64,000 bases of DNA from Flectobacillus rivi (GCF_030056655.1 NZ_JASHIE010000005.1:310001-374000); one strand, 5' to 3'; shown: positions 17,533 through 27,154, counted from the stretch's first letter. Program-made: numbers and translations. Notes: a model not told the origin generated them from the letters alone.

Positions 17533-19008
17533 TTACATACTCCAACCTTGACGATATTCTCTTTTTACAAATTGATTAGCTTCATCAAAATTGGTAATAC
17601 GCATATTTTCACCATCCCATAATAGTTTTTTACGTCCTGGATAATCATATTCTTGTAGCCATTGTTTATCCTTTTTCGGAGTACGATAGAAATAACTACG
17701 AATGGCCAAATTACCCATCAATACTGTTTCGGACATAGGGCCTGCATAGTCAAATGATGAACTTAACGGTTGATGTTTGCCATATCCATCACGACAAGCT
17801 TGTAGCCATTGCTGATAATGCCCTTCGTTGTCGGCACCCACAACTCTTGGAATAGAAATAGGAAGTTTATCACCCTTTTCCTTGAGTTTGGCTTCTGGCC
17901 AAAGCGATGGATTTGCACCATATACGCCACACATCATTACACCTTTAGTCCCTATTAGTAACACTCCGCCGCTCCAGTCACCTAGTTTTACATCGGCAGG
18001 AATTTCTTCTGGACGTTCAGGCATAAGTCCCCCGTCATACCAAGTCATTTTTACAGGCTCTTTTCCTTTTCTTGGAAATTTGAGGTGAATCATAGATGAC
18101 GCTGGGAAGCTTTCTGGAAAATAACCTTGTTTAAAAGGACCTGTCCATACGTCGCTAATGCTACATTCTACTTCTGAAGGATACCCGAGTCCTAGTACAC
18201 GATAAGGAGGGTCCATCATGTGACAAGCCATATCGCCTAATGAGCCCGTTCCGAAGTTAACCCAACCACGCCAGTTGAATGGGTGATACCCAGGGTTATA
18301 CTCTTCATAGGCTGCTGGTCCTAACCACAAATCCCAATCCAGTTCGCTTGGTACATCAAATTTGCCTTGAGGTTTGGCTAAGCCTTGTGGCCACACAGGG
18401 CGGTTTGTCCAAGCATGCACTCGATTTACTTCTCCAATCAGGCCAGCTTTGTACCATTCCATCATACGACGAACTCCATCGCCCGATGAACCTTGATTAC
18501 CCATTTGCGTTACCACCTTATTTTCACGAGCAGCAATGGTCATTTTACGAACCTCTGCAATGTTATGAGCTAAAGGCTTTTGTACGTAAACATGTTTTCC
18601 CATTTGCATAGCCGCCATAGCAATCACATAGTGTGTATGGTCTGGTGTAGACACAGTTACGGCGTCAATGTTATTTTTTTCGGCTTCTAAAAGTTTTCTG
18701 AAGTCTTTGTAATACTTAGCATTAGGGAATTTTTTGATGGCATTAGCCGCCTGACGGTCATCAACATCGCATAAGGTAGCGATATTGTTACGACCATTAT
18801 CCCAAGCGCCGTTCAAGTCTGTCCAACCTTTGCCACCACAACCAATAGCTGCGATGTTAAGTTTGTCAGAAGGTGCCGTGTAGCCCTTGCCGAGCACATG
18901 ACGAGGAACAATGTAAAAACTTCCGAGTGTCAAAGAAGCGGCTTTGAGGAAGTCTCTTCTTGATGAACTGCCAGCATTACCTGATGGCAATTTTGTTGAA
19001 TCAGTCAT
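17533..19008 (-). CDS. Tat-exported Gfo/Idh/MocA-family oxidoreductase
   Basis: 491 residues. The N-terminus carries a twin-arginine signal, SSRRDFLKAASLTLGSFYIV, so the folded enzyme with bound NAD(P) is likely exported. The Rossmann motif IAAIGCGGKGWTDL follows, with the family motif VQKPLAHNIAEVRKM containing the EKP-like Lys (here QKP). Such secreted members are abundant in Bacteroidota and Planctomycetota and are thought to act on sugars or cyclitols; here the substrate is unknown. It is monocistronic and divergent from the PLP-enzyme gene. Confidence 0.88.
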   Translation of the reverse strand: MTDSTKLPSGNAGSSSRRDFLKAASLTLGSFYIVPRHVLGKGYTAPSDKLNIAAIGCGGKGWTDLNGAWDNGRNNIATLCDVDDRQAANAIKKFPNAKYYKDFRKLLEAEKNNIDAVTVSTPDHTHYVIAMAAMQMGKHVYVQKPLAHNIAEVRKMTIAARENKVVTQMGNQGSSGDGVRRMMEWYKAGLIGEVNRVHAWTNRPVWPQGLAKPQGKFDVPSELDWDLWLGPAAYEEYNPGYHPFNWRGWVNFGTGSLGDMACHMMDPPYRVLGLGYPSEVECSISDVWTGPFKQGYFPESFPASSMIHLKFPRKGKEPVKMTWYDGGLMPERPEEIPADVKLGDWSGGVLLIGTKGVMMCGVYGANPSLWPEAKLKEKGDKLPISIPRVVGADNEGHYQQWLQACRDGYGKHQPLSSSFDYAGPMSETVLMGNLAIRSYFYRTPKKDKQWLQEYDYPGRKKLLWDGENMRITNFDEANQFVKREYRQGWSM

Positions 19009-19144
19009 TTTAATAGAAAATTAGGTTGAAAAAGAAGACGCAATAGGTCGTTTTGAAGGACTTATAAATATACTTAAAAAGTGCTTTACTCAAAGCTATT
19101 ATGAAAGGAATTACTTGTTGTCCTTATATGTCGGTATCGGTAAA

Positions 19145-19178
19145 TTGTTACAAAATTCAAAATACTAGATTAAATTTG
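19145..19178 (+). promoter_or_regulatory. Candidate promoter of the trans-sulfuration enzyme gene
   Basis: TTG at 19145-19147 and TAAATTTG at 19171-19178 fit the -33/-7 consensus with a 23-nt spacer (slightly long). A small hairpin, AAGCC-TAAAA-GGCTT, follows at 19181-19195 in the leader. Confidence 0.4.
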
Positions 19179-19243
19179 TAAAGCCTAAAAGGCTTATTCT
19201 GGTATTTGCTTCAGCTCAAACTTTTAACCAAAGACTATTTCCG

Positions 19244-20362
19244 ATGAATTTTGAAACATTAGCTATAAAAAGCACCCAAATGACCGATGCCAATGCAGGT
19301 GCTGTTGCTTCGCCTATATATCTCTCGACTACTTTTGAAAGAGAAACTGACGGCTCGTACGCACATGGGTATATCTATGCGCGAAATGATAATCCAAACC
19401 GCCAATTGCTAGAAAAAAGTTTAGCTGTTCTTGAAGCTGGAGAAGTAGGATTTGCCTTTGCTTCGGGAATGGCCGCTACAACTGCCTTGTTTCAGTCTTT
19501 CAAGTCTGGTGACCATATCATTACACCCGACGATGCTTATTTTGCTACAAATGTATTGATTGAAGAAATTTTTTCGCACTGGGGACTTACGCTGACCAAA
19601 GTAGATACGACCGATTTGGAGGCAGTCAAGAATGCAATTCAGCCTAATACTAGATTGATTTGGCTTGAAACTCCCTCTAACCCCCAGCTGAAGGTTTCGG
19701 ATATTGCAGCTATCGCAGATTTGGCACATCAACATGGAGCTTTATGCGCTGTAGATAATACTTGGGCGACGCCTGTGCTACAACGACCTTTGTTGTTAGG
19801 AGCCGATATTGTCATGCATTCAACTACAAAATATTTTGGTGGACATGGCGACGTATTGGGTGGAGCCTTGATTTTAAAAGAAGATGGAGAATTAGCCAAT
19901 AAAATTAGAACAATCCAAAAATTGACTGGTGGGGTTCCTTCTCCATTCGAATGTTGGTTGGTAGCAAGAGGAATCAAAACATTGTCTTTACGTGTAAAAG
20001 CGCAAACGTCCAATGCGCAACAATTAGCAGAATATCTAGAACAGCATCCAGCTATCGAAGCCGTGCATTACCCTGGCTTGCCATCACACCCGCAATATGC
20101 TATTGCTCAAAAACAAATGTCACAGGCAGGAGCCATGTTGTCGGTACAAGTAAAGGGAGATGCTATCAATGCAATGAATGTTACTGGAAAACTACAATTG
20201 TTTACTACCGCAACGAGTTTGGGAGGAGTAGAAAGTTTAATAGAGCATCGCAAATCGGTTGAAGGACCAACAAGTCCAACGCCAGATAACTTGCTACGAG
20301 TTTCAGTAGGTTTAGAAAATATAGAAGATCTAATAGCTGACTGGGCTCAGGCGCTTCAGTAA
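19244..20362 (+). CDS. Trans-sulfuration PLP enzyme (cystathionine gamma-synthase / gamma- or beta-lyase family)
   Basis: 372 residues, full length for Cys/Met-metabolism PLP enzymes. Recognisable segments are YARNDNPNRQLLEKSLAVLE (residues ~45-64), ASGMAATTALF, and the PLP-lysine motif MHSTTKYFGGHGDVLGG with Lys196. The C-terminal SLGGVESLIEHR also fits. The enzyme acts on homoserine-derived or cystathionine substrates in cysteine/methionine metabolism. Synthase and lyase subtypes cannot be separated reliably from sequence. It is monocistronic; no met or cys genes flank it. Confidence 0.9.
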   Translation: MNFETLAIKSTQMTDANAGAVASPIYLSTTFERETDGSYAHGYIYARNDNPNRQLLEKSLAVLEAGEVGFAFASGMAATTALFQSFKSGDHIITPDDAYFATNVLIEEIFSHWGLTLTKVDTTDLEAVKNAIQPNTRLIWLETPSNPQLKVSDIAAIADLAHQHGALCAVDNTWATPVLQRPLLLGADIVMHSTTKYFGGHGDVLGGALILKEDGELANKIRTIQKLTGGVPSPFECWLVARGIKTLSLRVKAQTSNAQQLAEYLEQHPAIEAVHYPGLPSHPQYAIAQKQMSQAGAMLSVQVKGDAINAMNVTGKLQLFTTATSLGGVESLIEHRKSVEGPTSPTPDNLLRVSVGLENIEDLIADWAQALQ

Positions 20363-20370
20363 TCAATTAG

Positions 20371-20456
20371 AGCTTTGAGCTTTCAGGATTCGGCTTTTGG
20401 GTAAATACAAAAAAAGCATTTTCCCGATTTTGTTCGATTGCTGATAGCTCAAAGCT
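20371..20456. terminator. Inverted-repeat element between convergent genes
   Basis: AGCTTTGAGCT (20371-20381) and AGCTCAAAGCT (20446-20456) are perfectly complementary over 11 bp with a 64-nt interior that can fold further. It lies in the 112-bp convergent gap and may act as a terminator for both genes or be another REP-like element. Confidence 0.5.
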
Positions 20457-20474
20457 TGTTCTTGAAATATACTT

Positions 20475-21875
20475 TTAATCAAGTTCTACTTCTTGGTGCA
20501 TTTGCGGGATTTCGATGTGTTGGTATCCCTCTTTCTCTAATTTTCCTTTGAATATTTCTTGTGTATCTAGTTCTCCATGAACCAAGAAGATAGTTTTGAC
20601 TTCTTCTTTATTTTGACATGATAAATAAGAAATAATTTCTTGATAATCAGCATGAGCTGAGAAAGAGTCCATCACTAACACTTCTGCTCTGACATCATGA
20701 TTTTCTCCAAAAATATGTACCTGTTTCGCCCCTGATTTTAACTGTCCTCCCAAACTATCTGGAGAAGTATATCCTACCAAAAGAATACAACAGCGAACAT
20801 CGTTGATATGATTAGCAATATGGTGTTTGATTCGTCCAGCTTCTGCCATACCTGATGCCGATATAATGATACAAGGCTCTGGGCTATCGTTCAATTTTTT
20901 GGATTCTTCCACTGAACTTATGTAGTGTAGATTCGGGAAGCCAAAGGCATCACCATCGCCTTTTTCGAGATAAGCTAATATTTCAGGGTTAAAACATTCG
21001 GGGTGATTTTTCATGACCATTGTAGCGCTTACCGAAAGCGGCGAGTCTACATATACTTTAATTTTGGGTAAATGCCCTTCGGTTTCAAGCTGATCTAGTG
21101 CATAAACTAGCTCTTGAGTACGGTCTATTGAAAAAGCAGGAATAATGAGTTTGCCTTTTTGTTCTACACAAACTCTTTTTACAATTTTGAGCAAACTTGA
21201 CTTTACATCGGCTTCGGGCTCATGCAAACGTGAACCATACGTAGACTCACAAATGATATAGTCAGCTTGTGGAAAAGGTTCTGGACTTTTGAGAATTTTG
21301 TCGTGTGGTCGACCAATATCTCCTGAAAAGAAAACATGAATCGATTTTTCACCTTCTTTGATTGTTAAAGAAATGGCCGCCGAACCAAGAATATGCCCCG
21401 TATCGGTAAAATAGGCTGATACTTCTTCACAGATTGAAACCTCTTCACGAAAATTGACGGCTTGCATTTGCGCTATGGTTTGTGCTACATCGTCTTCAGT
21501 ATATAGATTTTCGAGTAAAGTTTCGCCCCTTTTTTCACGACGCTTATTGATTCTTGCCAAGTCGTTTTCTTGAATCCTTGCCGAATCTCCAAGCAATAAC
21601 GTAGCTAAATCTTTGGTAGCAGAGGTACAAAAAATCGGTCCTTGAAAACCTTTGGCAACCAATCGAGGCAACAAGCCTGTATGGTCGATATGAGCATGCG
21701 ATAAAATGACATAATCTATTTCGGATGGTTCAAACCCAAATTTTTGGTTCATATCCTGTGTATTCAAACCCTGAAATAACCCACAATCTAGTAGAATTTT
21801 AGTGCCTTTTTCAGTAATTAGCAAGTGCTTCGAGCCCGTCACTCGTTGTGCGGCTCCGTGAAATTGAATTTTCAT
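20475..21875 (-). CDS. Metallo-beta-lactamase / beta-CASP family RNA-processing hydrolase
   Basis: From ATG at 21875 (MKIQFHGAAQRVTGSKHLL) the protein is 466 residues; an in-frame start 48 nt upstream exists but the typical family N-terminus begins here. The metal motif SHAHIDHTG lies near residue 55, and TGHILGSA and SGDIGR supply further metal ligands. The beta-CASP segment (IIPAFSIDRTQEL ... ISASGMAEAGRIKHH) and a C-terminal SFSAHADYQEI complete the CPSF-73-like RNase fold. It is predicted to be a cytosolic Zn-dependent RNase. It is divergent from pbpC, 83 bp apart. Confidence 0.92.
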   Translation of the reverse strand: MKIQFHGAAQRVTGSKHLLITEKGTKILLDCGLFQGLNTQDMNQKFGFEPSEIDYVILSHAHIDHTGLLPRLVAKGFQGPIFCTSATKDLATLLLGDSARIQENDLARINKRREKRGETLLENLYTEDDVAQTIAQMQAVNFREEVSICEEVSAYFTDTGHILGSAAISLTIKEGEKSIHVFFSGDIGRPHDKILKSPEPFPQADYIICESTYGSRLHEPEADVKSSLLKIVKRVCVEQKGKLIIPAFSIDRTQELVYALDQLETEGHLPKIKVYVDSPLSVSATMVMKNHPECFNPEILAYLEKGDGDAFGFPNLHYISSVEESKKLNDSPEPCIIISASGMAEAGRIKHHIANHINDVRCCILLVGYTSPDSLGGQLKSGAKQVHIFGENHDVRAEVLVMDSFSAHADYQEIISYLSCQNKEEVKTIFLVHGELDTQEIFKGKLEKEGYQHIEIPQMHQEVELD

Positions 21876-21958
21876 ATTATCAAGTCTAGGAAATTTTAAG
21901 TTACTTAGCTGTTCATAAAACAAGCCTTATTTTTACAATTTATCAAAACATTTTTTCA

Positions 21959-24283
21959 ATGCCTCTATCAAAGCTAGAATATTGGGCAAAACGCCTTTAT
22001 CAATCACGCAATTGGCGAATATTCTTTACGGCAATATTGCTATTGATGGTTTTAGATATTGCTTTTCCAGTGAAAGTTAACCCTCAATATTCTACAGTAA
22101 TTACTGATTCTGATGGCAAAATATTGCATGCCTTTCTAAATCCTCACGATAAATGGCGAATGCAAACGGAACTCAAAGAAATAACCCCTACCCTTGAAAA
22201 GGCTATAATCTTTAAAGAAGATCGTTGGTTTCGTTATCATTTTGGCATTAATCCTATTGCCGTTGGGCGTGCTTTTTTCAATAATATTATCAAAAGACGA
22301 CGCACCTCTGGCGCTAGTACCATCACCATGCAAGTAGTAAGGTTACTCTATCCACAAGAGCGAACCTATTGGCATAAAATCACCGAAATGATTCGAGCCA
22401 TACAACTTGAATTACATTATTCTAAAGATGAAATTCTCCAAATGTATTTGAGCCTTGTTCCTTATGGCTCTAATATCGAGGGTCTAAAGTCTGCGTCAGT
22501 TTTGTATTTTCAAAAGTCGCCAGATGTTTTGAGTTTGGCAGAAGTGACGGCCTTAACCATTATTCCTAATCGACCTTCGAGTTTGAGATTGGGAAAAAAC
22601 AATACTTACATTTTACAGGAAAGAAATAAATGGTTACAGCGATTTGCTGAGGCTGATTTATTTGCGTCCCAAGATATAGAAGATGCCCTGGCAGAGCCTT
22701 TACAAGTACGACGACACGAAGCTCCTAAGCTGGCTCCCCATCTTGCCTATCGACTCAAAACTACTTATCCTAATGAGCCAACGATACATTCGAGTTTGCA
22801 TAGAAATCTACAATTGACCTTAGAAAAAATCGTTCAAAACTATGTTAATAGATTGTATGGTATCAATATCCACAATGCGGCGGTTCTACTGATCAATAAC
22901 CAAACCAAACAAGTAGAAGCTTACGTGGGTTCAGCGGATTTTAATAATCCTATAGATGGTGGGCAAGTAGATGGTATCCGAGCGATTCGTTCACCTGGGA
23001 GTACGCTCAAACCTTTATTATATGGAATTGCTTTTGACAAGGGCATTATTACACCAAAATCAGCCATAAACGATGTGCCGAGCAATTTTGGAGGCTTTGA
23101 ACCTGAAAACTTTGACAAACAATTTCATGGAAAAGTTACAGCTGAGTTTGCTCTGGCAAATTCTCTTAATATTCCTGCGGTAAAATTGTTGAAAGATATT
23201 TCTACAGCTAGTATGATTGAAAAACTAAAGAAGGCAGAATTTCAAACGATTAAGAAAAGTGCTTCAAAACTAGGATTATCGCTAGCGTTGGGAGGTTGTG
23301 GTGTTACTTTGGAGGAATTAACCAATCTTTTCAGCAGTTTTGCCCATCAGGGAACATTTACCAAGGCTACTTTACTAGCAGAAGAAAATCCCAATAAACC
23401 TACAGAAATCCTTTCGGAAGATGCTACGTTTTTAATAAACCAAATTCTCAGTCAGATAACCCGTCCTGATTTACCCAACAATTATGAATATACCTATCGA
23501 ATGCCCAAAATTGCTTGGAAAACAGGGACTTCTTTTGGTAAAAAAGATGCTTGGAGTATTGGTTACAACGCCAAATATACTTTAGGAATATGGATTGGAA
23601 ATTTCTCTGGCGAGGGCGTGCCAGAGCTTTCAGGCGCCAATATTGCTACCCCACTTTTGCTAGATATTTTTAATACGATTGATTATAATTCTTCTGCCAA
23701 ATGGTTTAGTCCAAGCGCTAATTTGGCCATGCGAAAAGTTTGTGCTGAAACAGGTGCTATTCCAAGCGAACATTGTAATCACCAAATCACAGACTACTAC
23801 ATTATGGGGGTATCTAATACGCAAAGTTGTACGCATACCAAAGCTGTTTGGGTAAACCCCTCAGCTACGATAAGTTATTGTGCCGTTTGTATGCCAGATA
23901 GCGGTATGGTACAAAAGCAATATCCTGTTTTTGCGCCAGAGCTAATAGCATGGTACCAAACACGACATATTCAGTATGAACAAATACCACCTCATAATCC
24001 ACAATGTACCAGAGTTTTCAATAACAACGCCCCTATTATTTCGTCGCCTAATGATGGCGCAGAATATTGGATAGAACCCAATGAAGCGGTAAAACTACAA
24101 CTGAGCTGTCAAGTCGGCAATGATGTGAAAATGATATATTGGTACATTAATGATAAGCTTTATCAGAAAAGTGCACCTCAACAAGAAACATTTTTTTATC
24201 CAGAGGCAGGAAATATAAAAATTTCATGTACCGACGACAAAGGCCGAACATCTCATATTTATATTCAGGTAAAAAGAAATTAG
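21959..24283 (+). CDS. pbpC: Penicillin-binding protein 1C (bifunctional glycosyltransferase/transpeptidase)
   Basis: 774 residues. There is one N-terminal membrane helix (residues ~17-37). The GT51 glycosyltransferase domain has KEDRWFRYHFGINP and RRTSGASTITMQVVRLL. The transpeptidase has SPGSTLKPLLYG with nucleophile Ser348, ANSLNIPAV, and WKTGTSFGKKDAW. A C-terminal domain containing several Cys and GAIPSEHC fits the PBP1C-specific extension. It polymerises and may cross-link peptidoglycan in the periplasm. In many bacteria pbpC follows an alpha-2-macroglobulin gene; none is seen here. Confidence 0.93.
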   Translation: MPLSKLEYWAKRLYQSRNWRIFFTAILLLMVLDIAFPVKVNPQYSTVITDSDGKILHAFLNPHDKWRMQTELKEITPTLEKAIIFKEDRWFRYHFGINPIAVGRAFFNNIIKRRRTSGASTITMQVVRLLYPQERTYWHKITEMIRAIQLELHYSKDEILQMYLSLVPYGSNIEGLKSASVLYFQKSPDVLSLAEVTALTIIPNRPSSLRLGKNNTYILQERNKWLQRFAEADLFASQDIEDALAEPLQVRRHEAPKLAPHLAYRLKTTYPNEPTIHSSLHRNLQLTLEKIVQNYVNRLYGINIHNAAVLLINNQTKQVEAYVGSADFNNPIDGGQVDGIRAIRSPGSTLKPLLYGIAFDKGIITPKSAINDVPSNFGGFEPENFDKQFHGKVTAEFALANSLNIPAVKLLKDISTASMIEKLKKAEFQTIKKSASKLGLSLALGGCGVTLEELTNLFSSFAHQGTFTKATLLAEENPNKPTEILSEDATFLINQILSQITRPDLPNNYEYTYRMPKIAWKTGTSFGKKDAWSIGYNAKYTLGIWIGNFSGEGVPELSGANIATPLLLDIFNTIDYNSSAKWFSPSANLAMRKVCAETGAIPSEHCNHQITDYYIMGVSNTQSCTHTKAVWVNPSATISYCAVCMPDSGMVQKQYPVFAPELIAWYQTRHIQYEQIPPHNPQCTRVFNNNAPIISSPNDGAEYWIEPNEAVKLQLSCQVGNDVKMIYWYINDKLYQKSAPQQETFFYPEAGNIKISCTDDKGRTSHIYIQVKRN

Positions 24284-24564
24284 CGATTTATTCAAAATCA
24301 ATATGCTTTTTAAAGAGTTCTCTCGGTTACCTAAAGCCATAAATCAACCTTCCTGATACAGGATGATATACCCTTTAAAAGTTAGTTTATGTGTGAATAT
24401 GCCCCAATAGCGAGATTAATGACATTCCTCGCATTAAAGCTCAACAACTAAATCCTAACTCCTACTTACAATTTTACTTGGTCTGTTTAAATAGACATCA
24501 TTTGAGTAAAAAGGGTGTAGAAATAAGAAAAAACGTCAAATCCTCTAATTTTTTTTTATAACTA
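24284..24564. other. Gene-free gap between pbpC and the rplK promoter
   Basis: About 280 bp with no open frame, tRNA or clear terminator. A short palindrome, GTCTGTTTAAATAGAC (about 24480-24495), is the only local structure noticed. Confidence 0.5.
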
Positions 24565-24595
24565 TTTGTATATTAAGAAGAAAGCCGTAATTTTG
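24565..24595 (+). promoter_or_regulatory. rplKAJL promoter
   Basis: -33 TTTG (24565-24568), 19-nt spacer, -7 TAATTTTG (24588-24595) followed by CA. It is an exact match to the Bacteroidota housekeeping consensus and is shared with the rpoB, rpsL and tRNA-Cys promoters in this window. Start of transcription is expected near 24602. Confidence 0.75.
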
Positions 24596-24599
24596 CAGT

Positions 24600-24821
24600 C
24601 CGTTTCGGTAGCAGCACAACGTTTGCCTGTTGTGAGATAGAGCAAGATGCTGTAAATCAGAAAGTTCAGTTACAAATTTTCTTACCCAAACGCCCGACTT
24701 CAATCAGGTAGGGAAAGCTTCCACCCCAACTGGCAGAGAGGAGTCAATCTTGGCATTAAATTTCGCAGTATTGCGAAAAAGTTTAGCGTCACAATCCAAC
24801 ATTTAAAGACATTACAAAGAA
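24600..24821 (+). promoter_or_regulatory. Long structured 5' leader of the rplK operon
   Basis: About 220 nt lie between the predicted transcription start and the rplK ATG. Perfect hairpins are CACAAC / GTTGTG (24615-24634) and TTTCGCA / TGCGAAA with a GTAT loop (24761-24778). Autoregulation by L1 of the L11 operon leader is established in E. coli. Whether this leader binds L1 is an inference. Confidence 0.5.
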
Positions 24822-25259
24822 ATGGCAAAAGAAATAGCTGGCTACGTTAAGTTGCAGTGCAAGGGTGGTGCAGCAAACCCTTCACCTCCAATCGGTCCTG
24901 CTTTGGGTTCTAAGGGTTTGAATATCATGGAGTTCTGTAAGCAGTTCAATGCCAGAACACAAGATAAACCAGGTGTTATCCTACCTGTATTAATTACTTA
25001 CTACAAAGACAAATCATTCGATTTCGTAGTAAAAACTCCTCCTGCTCCAATCTTGATTTTGGAAGCTGCTAAGGTGAAAATTGGTTCAGCTCAGCCAAAC
25101 TTGAAAAAAGTTGGTTCTGTAACTTGGGACCAAGTACGTACAATTGCTGAAACTAAAATGCCAGACTTGAACTGCTTTACAGTAGAAGCAGCAATGAGCA
25201 TGGTTGCAGGTACAGCTCGTTCTATGGGTATCACAGTTACAGGAGAAAAACCTTTCTAA
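24822..25259 (+). CDS. rplK: 50S ribosomal protein L11
   Basis: 145 residues. KEIAGYVKLQCKGGAANPSPPIGPALGSKG (start region) and MSMVAGTARSMGITV (C-terminus) are diagnostic. L11 with 23S rRNA forms the GTPase-associated stalk base. It is first in the rplKAJL unit. secE and nusG, which precede rplK in many bacteria, are absent upstream; pbpC lies there instead. The C-terminal RNA-binding domain is intact. Confidence 0.98.
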   Translation: MAKEIAGYVKLQCKGGAANPSPPIGPALGSKGLNIMEFCKQFNARTQDKPGVILPVLITYYKDKSFDFVVKTPPAPILILEAAKVKIGSAQPNLKKVGSVTWDQVRTIAETKMPDLNCFTVEAAMSMVAGTARSMGITVTGEKPF

Positions 25260-25367
25260 TTTGAAGGTTTGATGATTTGGAAATGAGAAGATTGAAAAAT
25301 ACGTCATTTCAAAATCTAAACTTTTTCAAATTAGCACATTTTCAAATTTTCAAATTGAAAAGAAATA
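25260..25367 (+). repeat. Intercistronic AATTTGAAA-type inverted repeat (rplK-rplA)
   Basis: The 108-bp spacer opens directly after the stop with a TTTGAAGG/TTTGATGA/TTTGGAAATG series. It closes with CATTTTCAAATTTTCAAATT at 25338-25357, so the two halves are roughly complementary. A spacer of the same design separates rpsL and rpsG. Confidence 0.55.
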
Positions 25368-26066
25368 ATGGCTAAGTTAACAAAGAAACAAAAAGAGGCT
25401 CTTTCGAAATACGACAAGACGCAAGCGTACTCACTTACGCAAGCGGCTCAGATTTTGAAAGAGATTTCATATACGAAATTCGATAGTTCTGTAGACATCG
25501 ACGTTCGTTTGGGGGTTGACCCTCGTAAAGCCGACCAAATGGTACGTGGCGTAGTAGCATTGCCTCACGGTACAGGTAAAGATGTACGTGTATTAGTACT
25601 TTGTACTCCTGACAAAGAAGAGGAAGCTAAAGCTGCTGGTGCTGATTTCGTTGGTTTGGATGAATATATCCAAAAAATCGAAAAAGGTTGGACAGACATT
25701 GATGTAATCATTACTATGCCAACTGTAATGGCTAAAATCGGTCGTTTAGGTCGTGTTTTAGGTCCACGCGGTTTGATGCCAAACCCTAAGTCAGGTACTG
25801 TGACTTTGGAAGTAGGTCAAGCTGTGAAAGAAGTGAAAGCTGGTAAAATCGACTTCAAAGTTGACAAAACTGGTATCATCCACACTTCTATTGGTAAGGT
25901 TTCATTCGAACCTTCTAAATTGGCTGAAAACGCTCAAGAATTGATCAACACTTTGTTGAAATTGAAGCCATCTTCAGCTAAAGGTACATACGTTCAGTCA
26001 ATCAATTTGTCTTCAACGATGTCTCCAGGTGTTCAAATTGACAAAGCAACAGTTAACGGTTTGTAA
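25368..26066 (+). CDS. rplA: 50S ribosomal protein L1
   Basis: 232 residues, normal length. MPTVMAKIGRLGRVLGPRGLMPNPKSGTV is the L1 signature (given in two parts: residues ~108-120 and ~121-136). L1 forms the mobile L1 stalk at the E site and often represses its own operon. It follows rplK after a 108-bp inverted-repeat spacer and precedes rplJ by 2 nt, so L1 and L10 are probably translationally coupled. Confidence 0.98.
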   Translation: MAKLTKKQKEALSKYDKTQAYSLTQAAQILKEISYTKFDSSVDIDVRLGVDPRKADQMVRGVVALPHGTGKDVRVLVLCTPDKEEEAKAAGADFVGLDEYIQKIEKGWTDIDVIITMPTVMAKIGRLGRVLGPRGLMPNPKSGTVTLEVGQAVKEVKAGKIDFKVDKTGIIHTSIGKVSFEPSKLAENAQELINTLLKLKPSSAKGTYVQSINLSSTMSPGVQIDKATVNGL

Positions 26067-26068
26067 TC

Positions 26069-26602
26069 ATGACGAGAGAAGAAAAAGCAGTCATTATTGG
26101 TGAGTTGAGCGAAAAGTTCGCTGCTACTCCATACTTCTACATCACTGATACCGGCGGGTTGACCGTTGCAGAAGTAAACGCATTCAGAAGACTTTGTTTT
26201 CAACGTGGTTTAGAATACCGTGTTGTTAAAAATACTTTGATTGCTAAAGCACTTGAAACAACTGGTGTTGATTACAGTGCTTTCAATGGAACAGTTTTGA
26301 AAGGTTTGTCAGGTGTAATTTTCTCACCAGAAAACCCTAAAACTCCAGCTAAATTAATCAAAGACTTCAAAAAAGAAGCTGGTAAAGATAAAATCCGTTT
26401 CAAAGGAGCATCTATCGAAGGTGGTTTGTTCATCGGAGAAGATCAATTAGTAGCTCTTGAAAATGTGAAGTCAAAACAAGAGATGATTGGCGACATCATT
26501 GGATTGTTGCAATCTCCTGCGAAAAACGTTGTTTCTGCTCTTCAAAGCAGTGGAGGCAAATTGGCAGGTATCTTGAAAACTTTGTCAGAAAGAGAAGGAT
26601 AA
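26069..26602 (+). CDS. rplJ: 50S ribosomal protein L10
   Basis: 177 residues. TREEKAVIIGELSEKF, RVVKNTLIAKALE and GLSGVIFSPENP fit L10. The C-terminal helix binds L7/L12 dimers to form the stalk. The gene begins 2 nt after the rplA stop and is followed by a 114-nt spacer before the rplL start, a usual place for regulation of stalk stoichiometry. Confidence 0.97.
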   Translation: MTREEKAVIIGELSEKFAATPYFYITDTGGLTVAEVNAFRRLCFQRGLEYRVVKNTLIAKALETTGVDYSAFNGTVLKGLSGVIFSPENPKTPAKLIKDFKKEAGKDKIRFKGASIEGGLFIGEDQLVALENVKSKQEMIGDIIGLLQSPAKNVVSALQSSGGKLAGILKTLSEREG

Positions 26603-26716
26603 TAACCTACCATTGGTCATTCTTCCTTGAAGGCATACTCTTTGAAAGAGGCTTCCAAGCACAATATAACGCATATAGTAAATCAAAATCGTAAACAATT
26701 AAAATCTATTAATACA

Positions 26717-27097
26717 ATGGCAGATTTAAAAGCATTCGCTGAACAATTAGTAAATTTAACAGTTAAAGAAGTTAACGAATTAGCAGCTATCTTGAAAGAT
26801 GAGTATGGTATCGAACCTGCTGCTGCTGCTGCAGTTGTTGTAGCTGGTGGTGGTGCTGGTGATGCTGCTGAAGCTCCTGCTGAGAAAACTTCTTTCGACG
26901 TAATCTTGAAAGCTGCTGGTGCTAACAAATTAGCAGTAGTTAAATTGGTGAAAGACTTGACTGGTCTTGGCTTGAAAGAAGCTAAAGAAGTAGTTGACGG
27001 CGCTCCAAAAGCTATCAAAGAAGGCGTTTCTAAAGAAGAAGCTGAAGGTTTGAAAAAATCTTTAGAAGAAGCTGGTGCTGAAGTTGAAGTTAAGTAA
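26717..27097 (+). CDS. rplL: 50S ribosomal protein L7/L12
   Basis: ATG at 26717 gives MADLKAFAEQLVNLTVKEVN, the typical N-terminus, and 126 residues. An open frame extends upstream to 26627 but those 30 residues are not part of the family. An Ala-rich hinge (residues ~38-60) is followed by the C-terminal domain with KTSFDVILKAAGANKLAVVK and LGLKEAKEVVDGAPK. It recruits translation factors. It is the last gene of the unit, followed by a terminator. Confidence 0.97.
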   Translation: MADLKAFAEQLVNLTVKEVNELAAILKDEYGIEPAAAAAVVVAGGGAGDAAEAPAEKTSFDVILKAAGANKLAVVKLVKDLTGLGLKEAKEVVDGAPKAIKEGVSKEEAEGLKKSLEEAGAEVEVK

Positions 27098-27116
27098 TTA
27101 ACACAATATACAGTAT

Positions 27117-27154
27117 AAAAAAAGAGTCATAACCAAAGGTTATGGCTCTTTTTG
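27117..27154 (+). terminator. Terminator of rplKAJL
   Basis: AAAAAGAGTCATAACC pairs with GGTTATGGCTCTTTTT around a 3-nt AAA loop, with one G-T pair. It ends the ribosomal unit well before rpoB. Confidence 0.88.

Noticed and set aside
24284..24821. Search for tRNA-Trp, secE or nusG upstream of rplK
   Set aside because: No T-arm consensus or matching open frames were found; only a promoter and leader are present.
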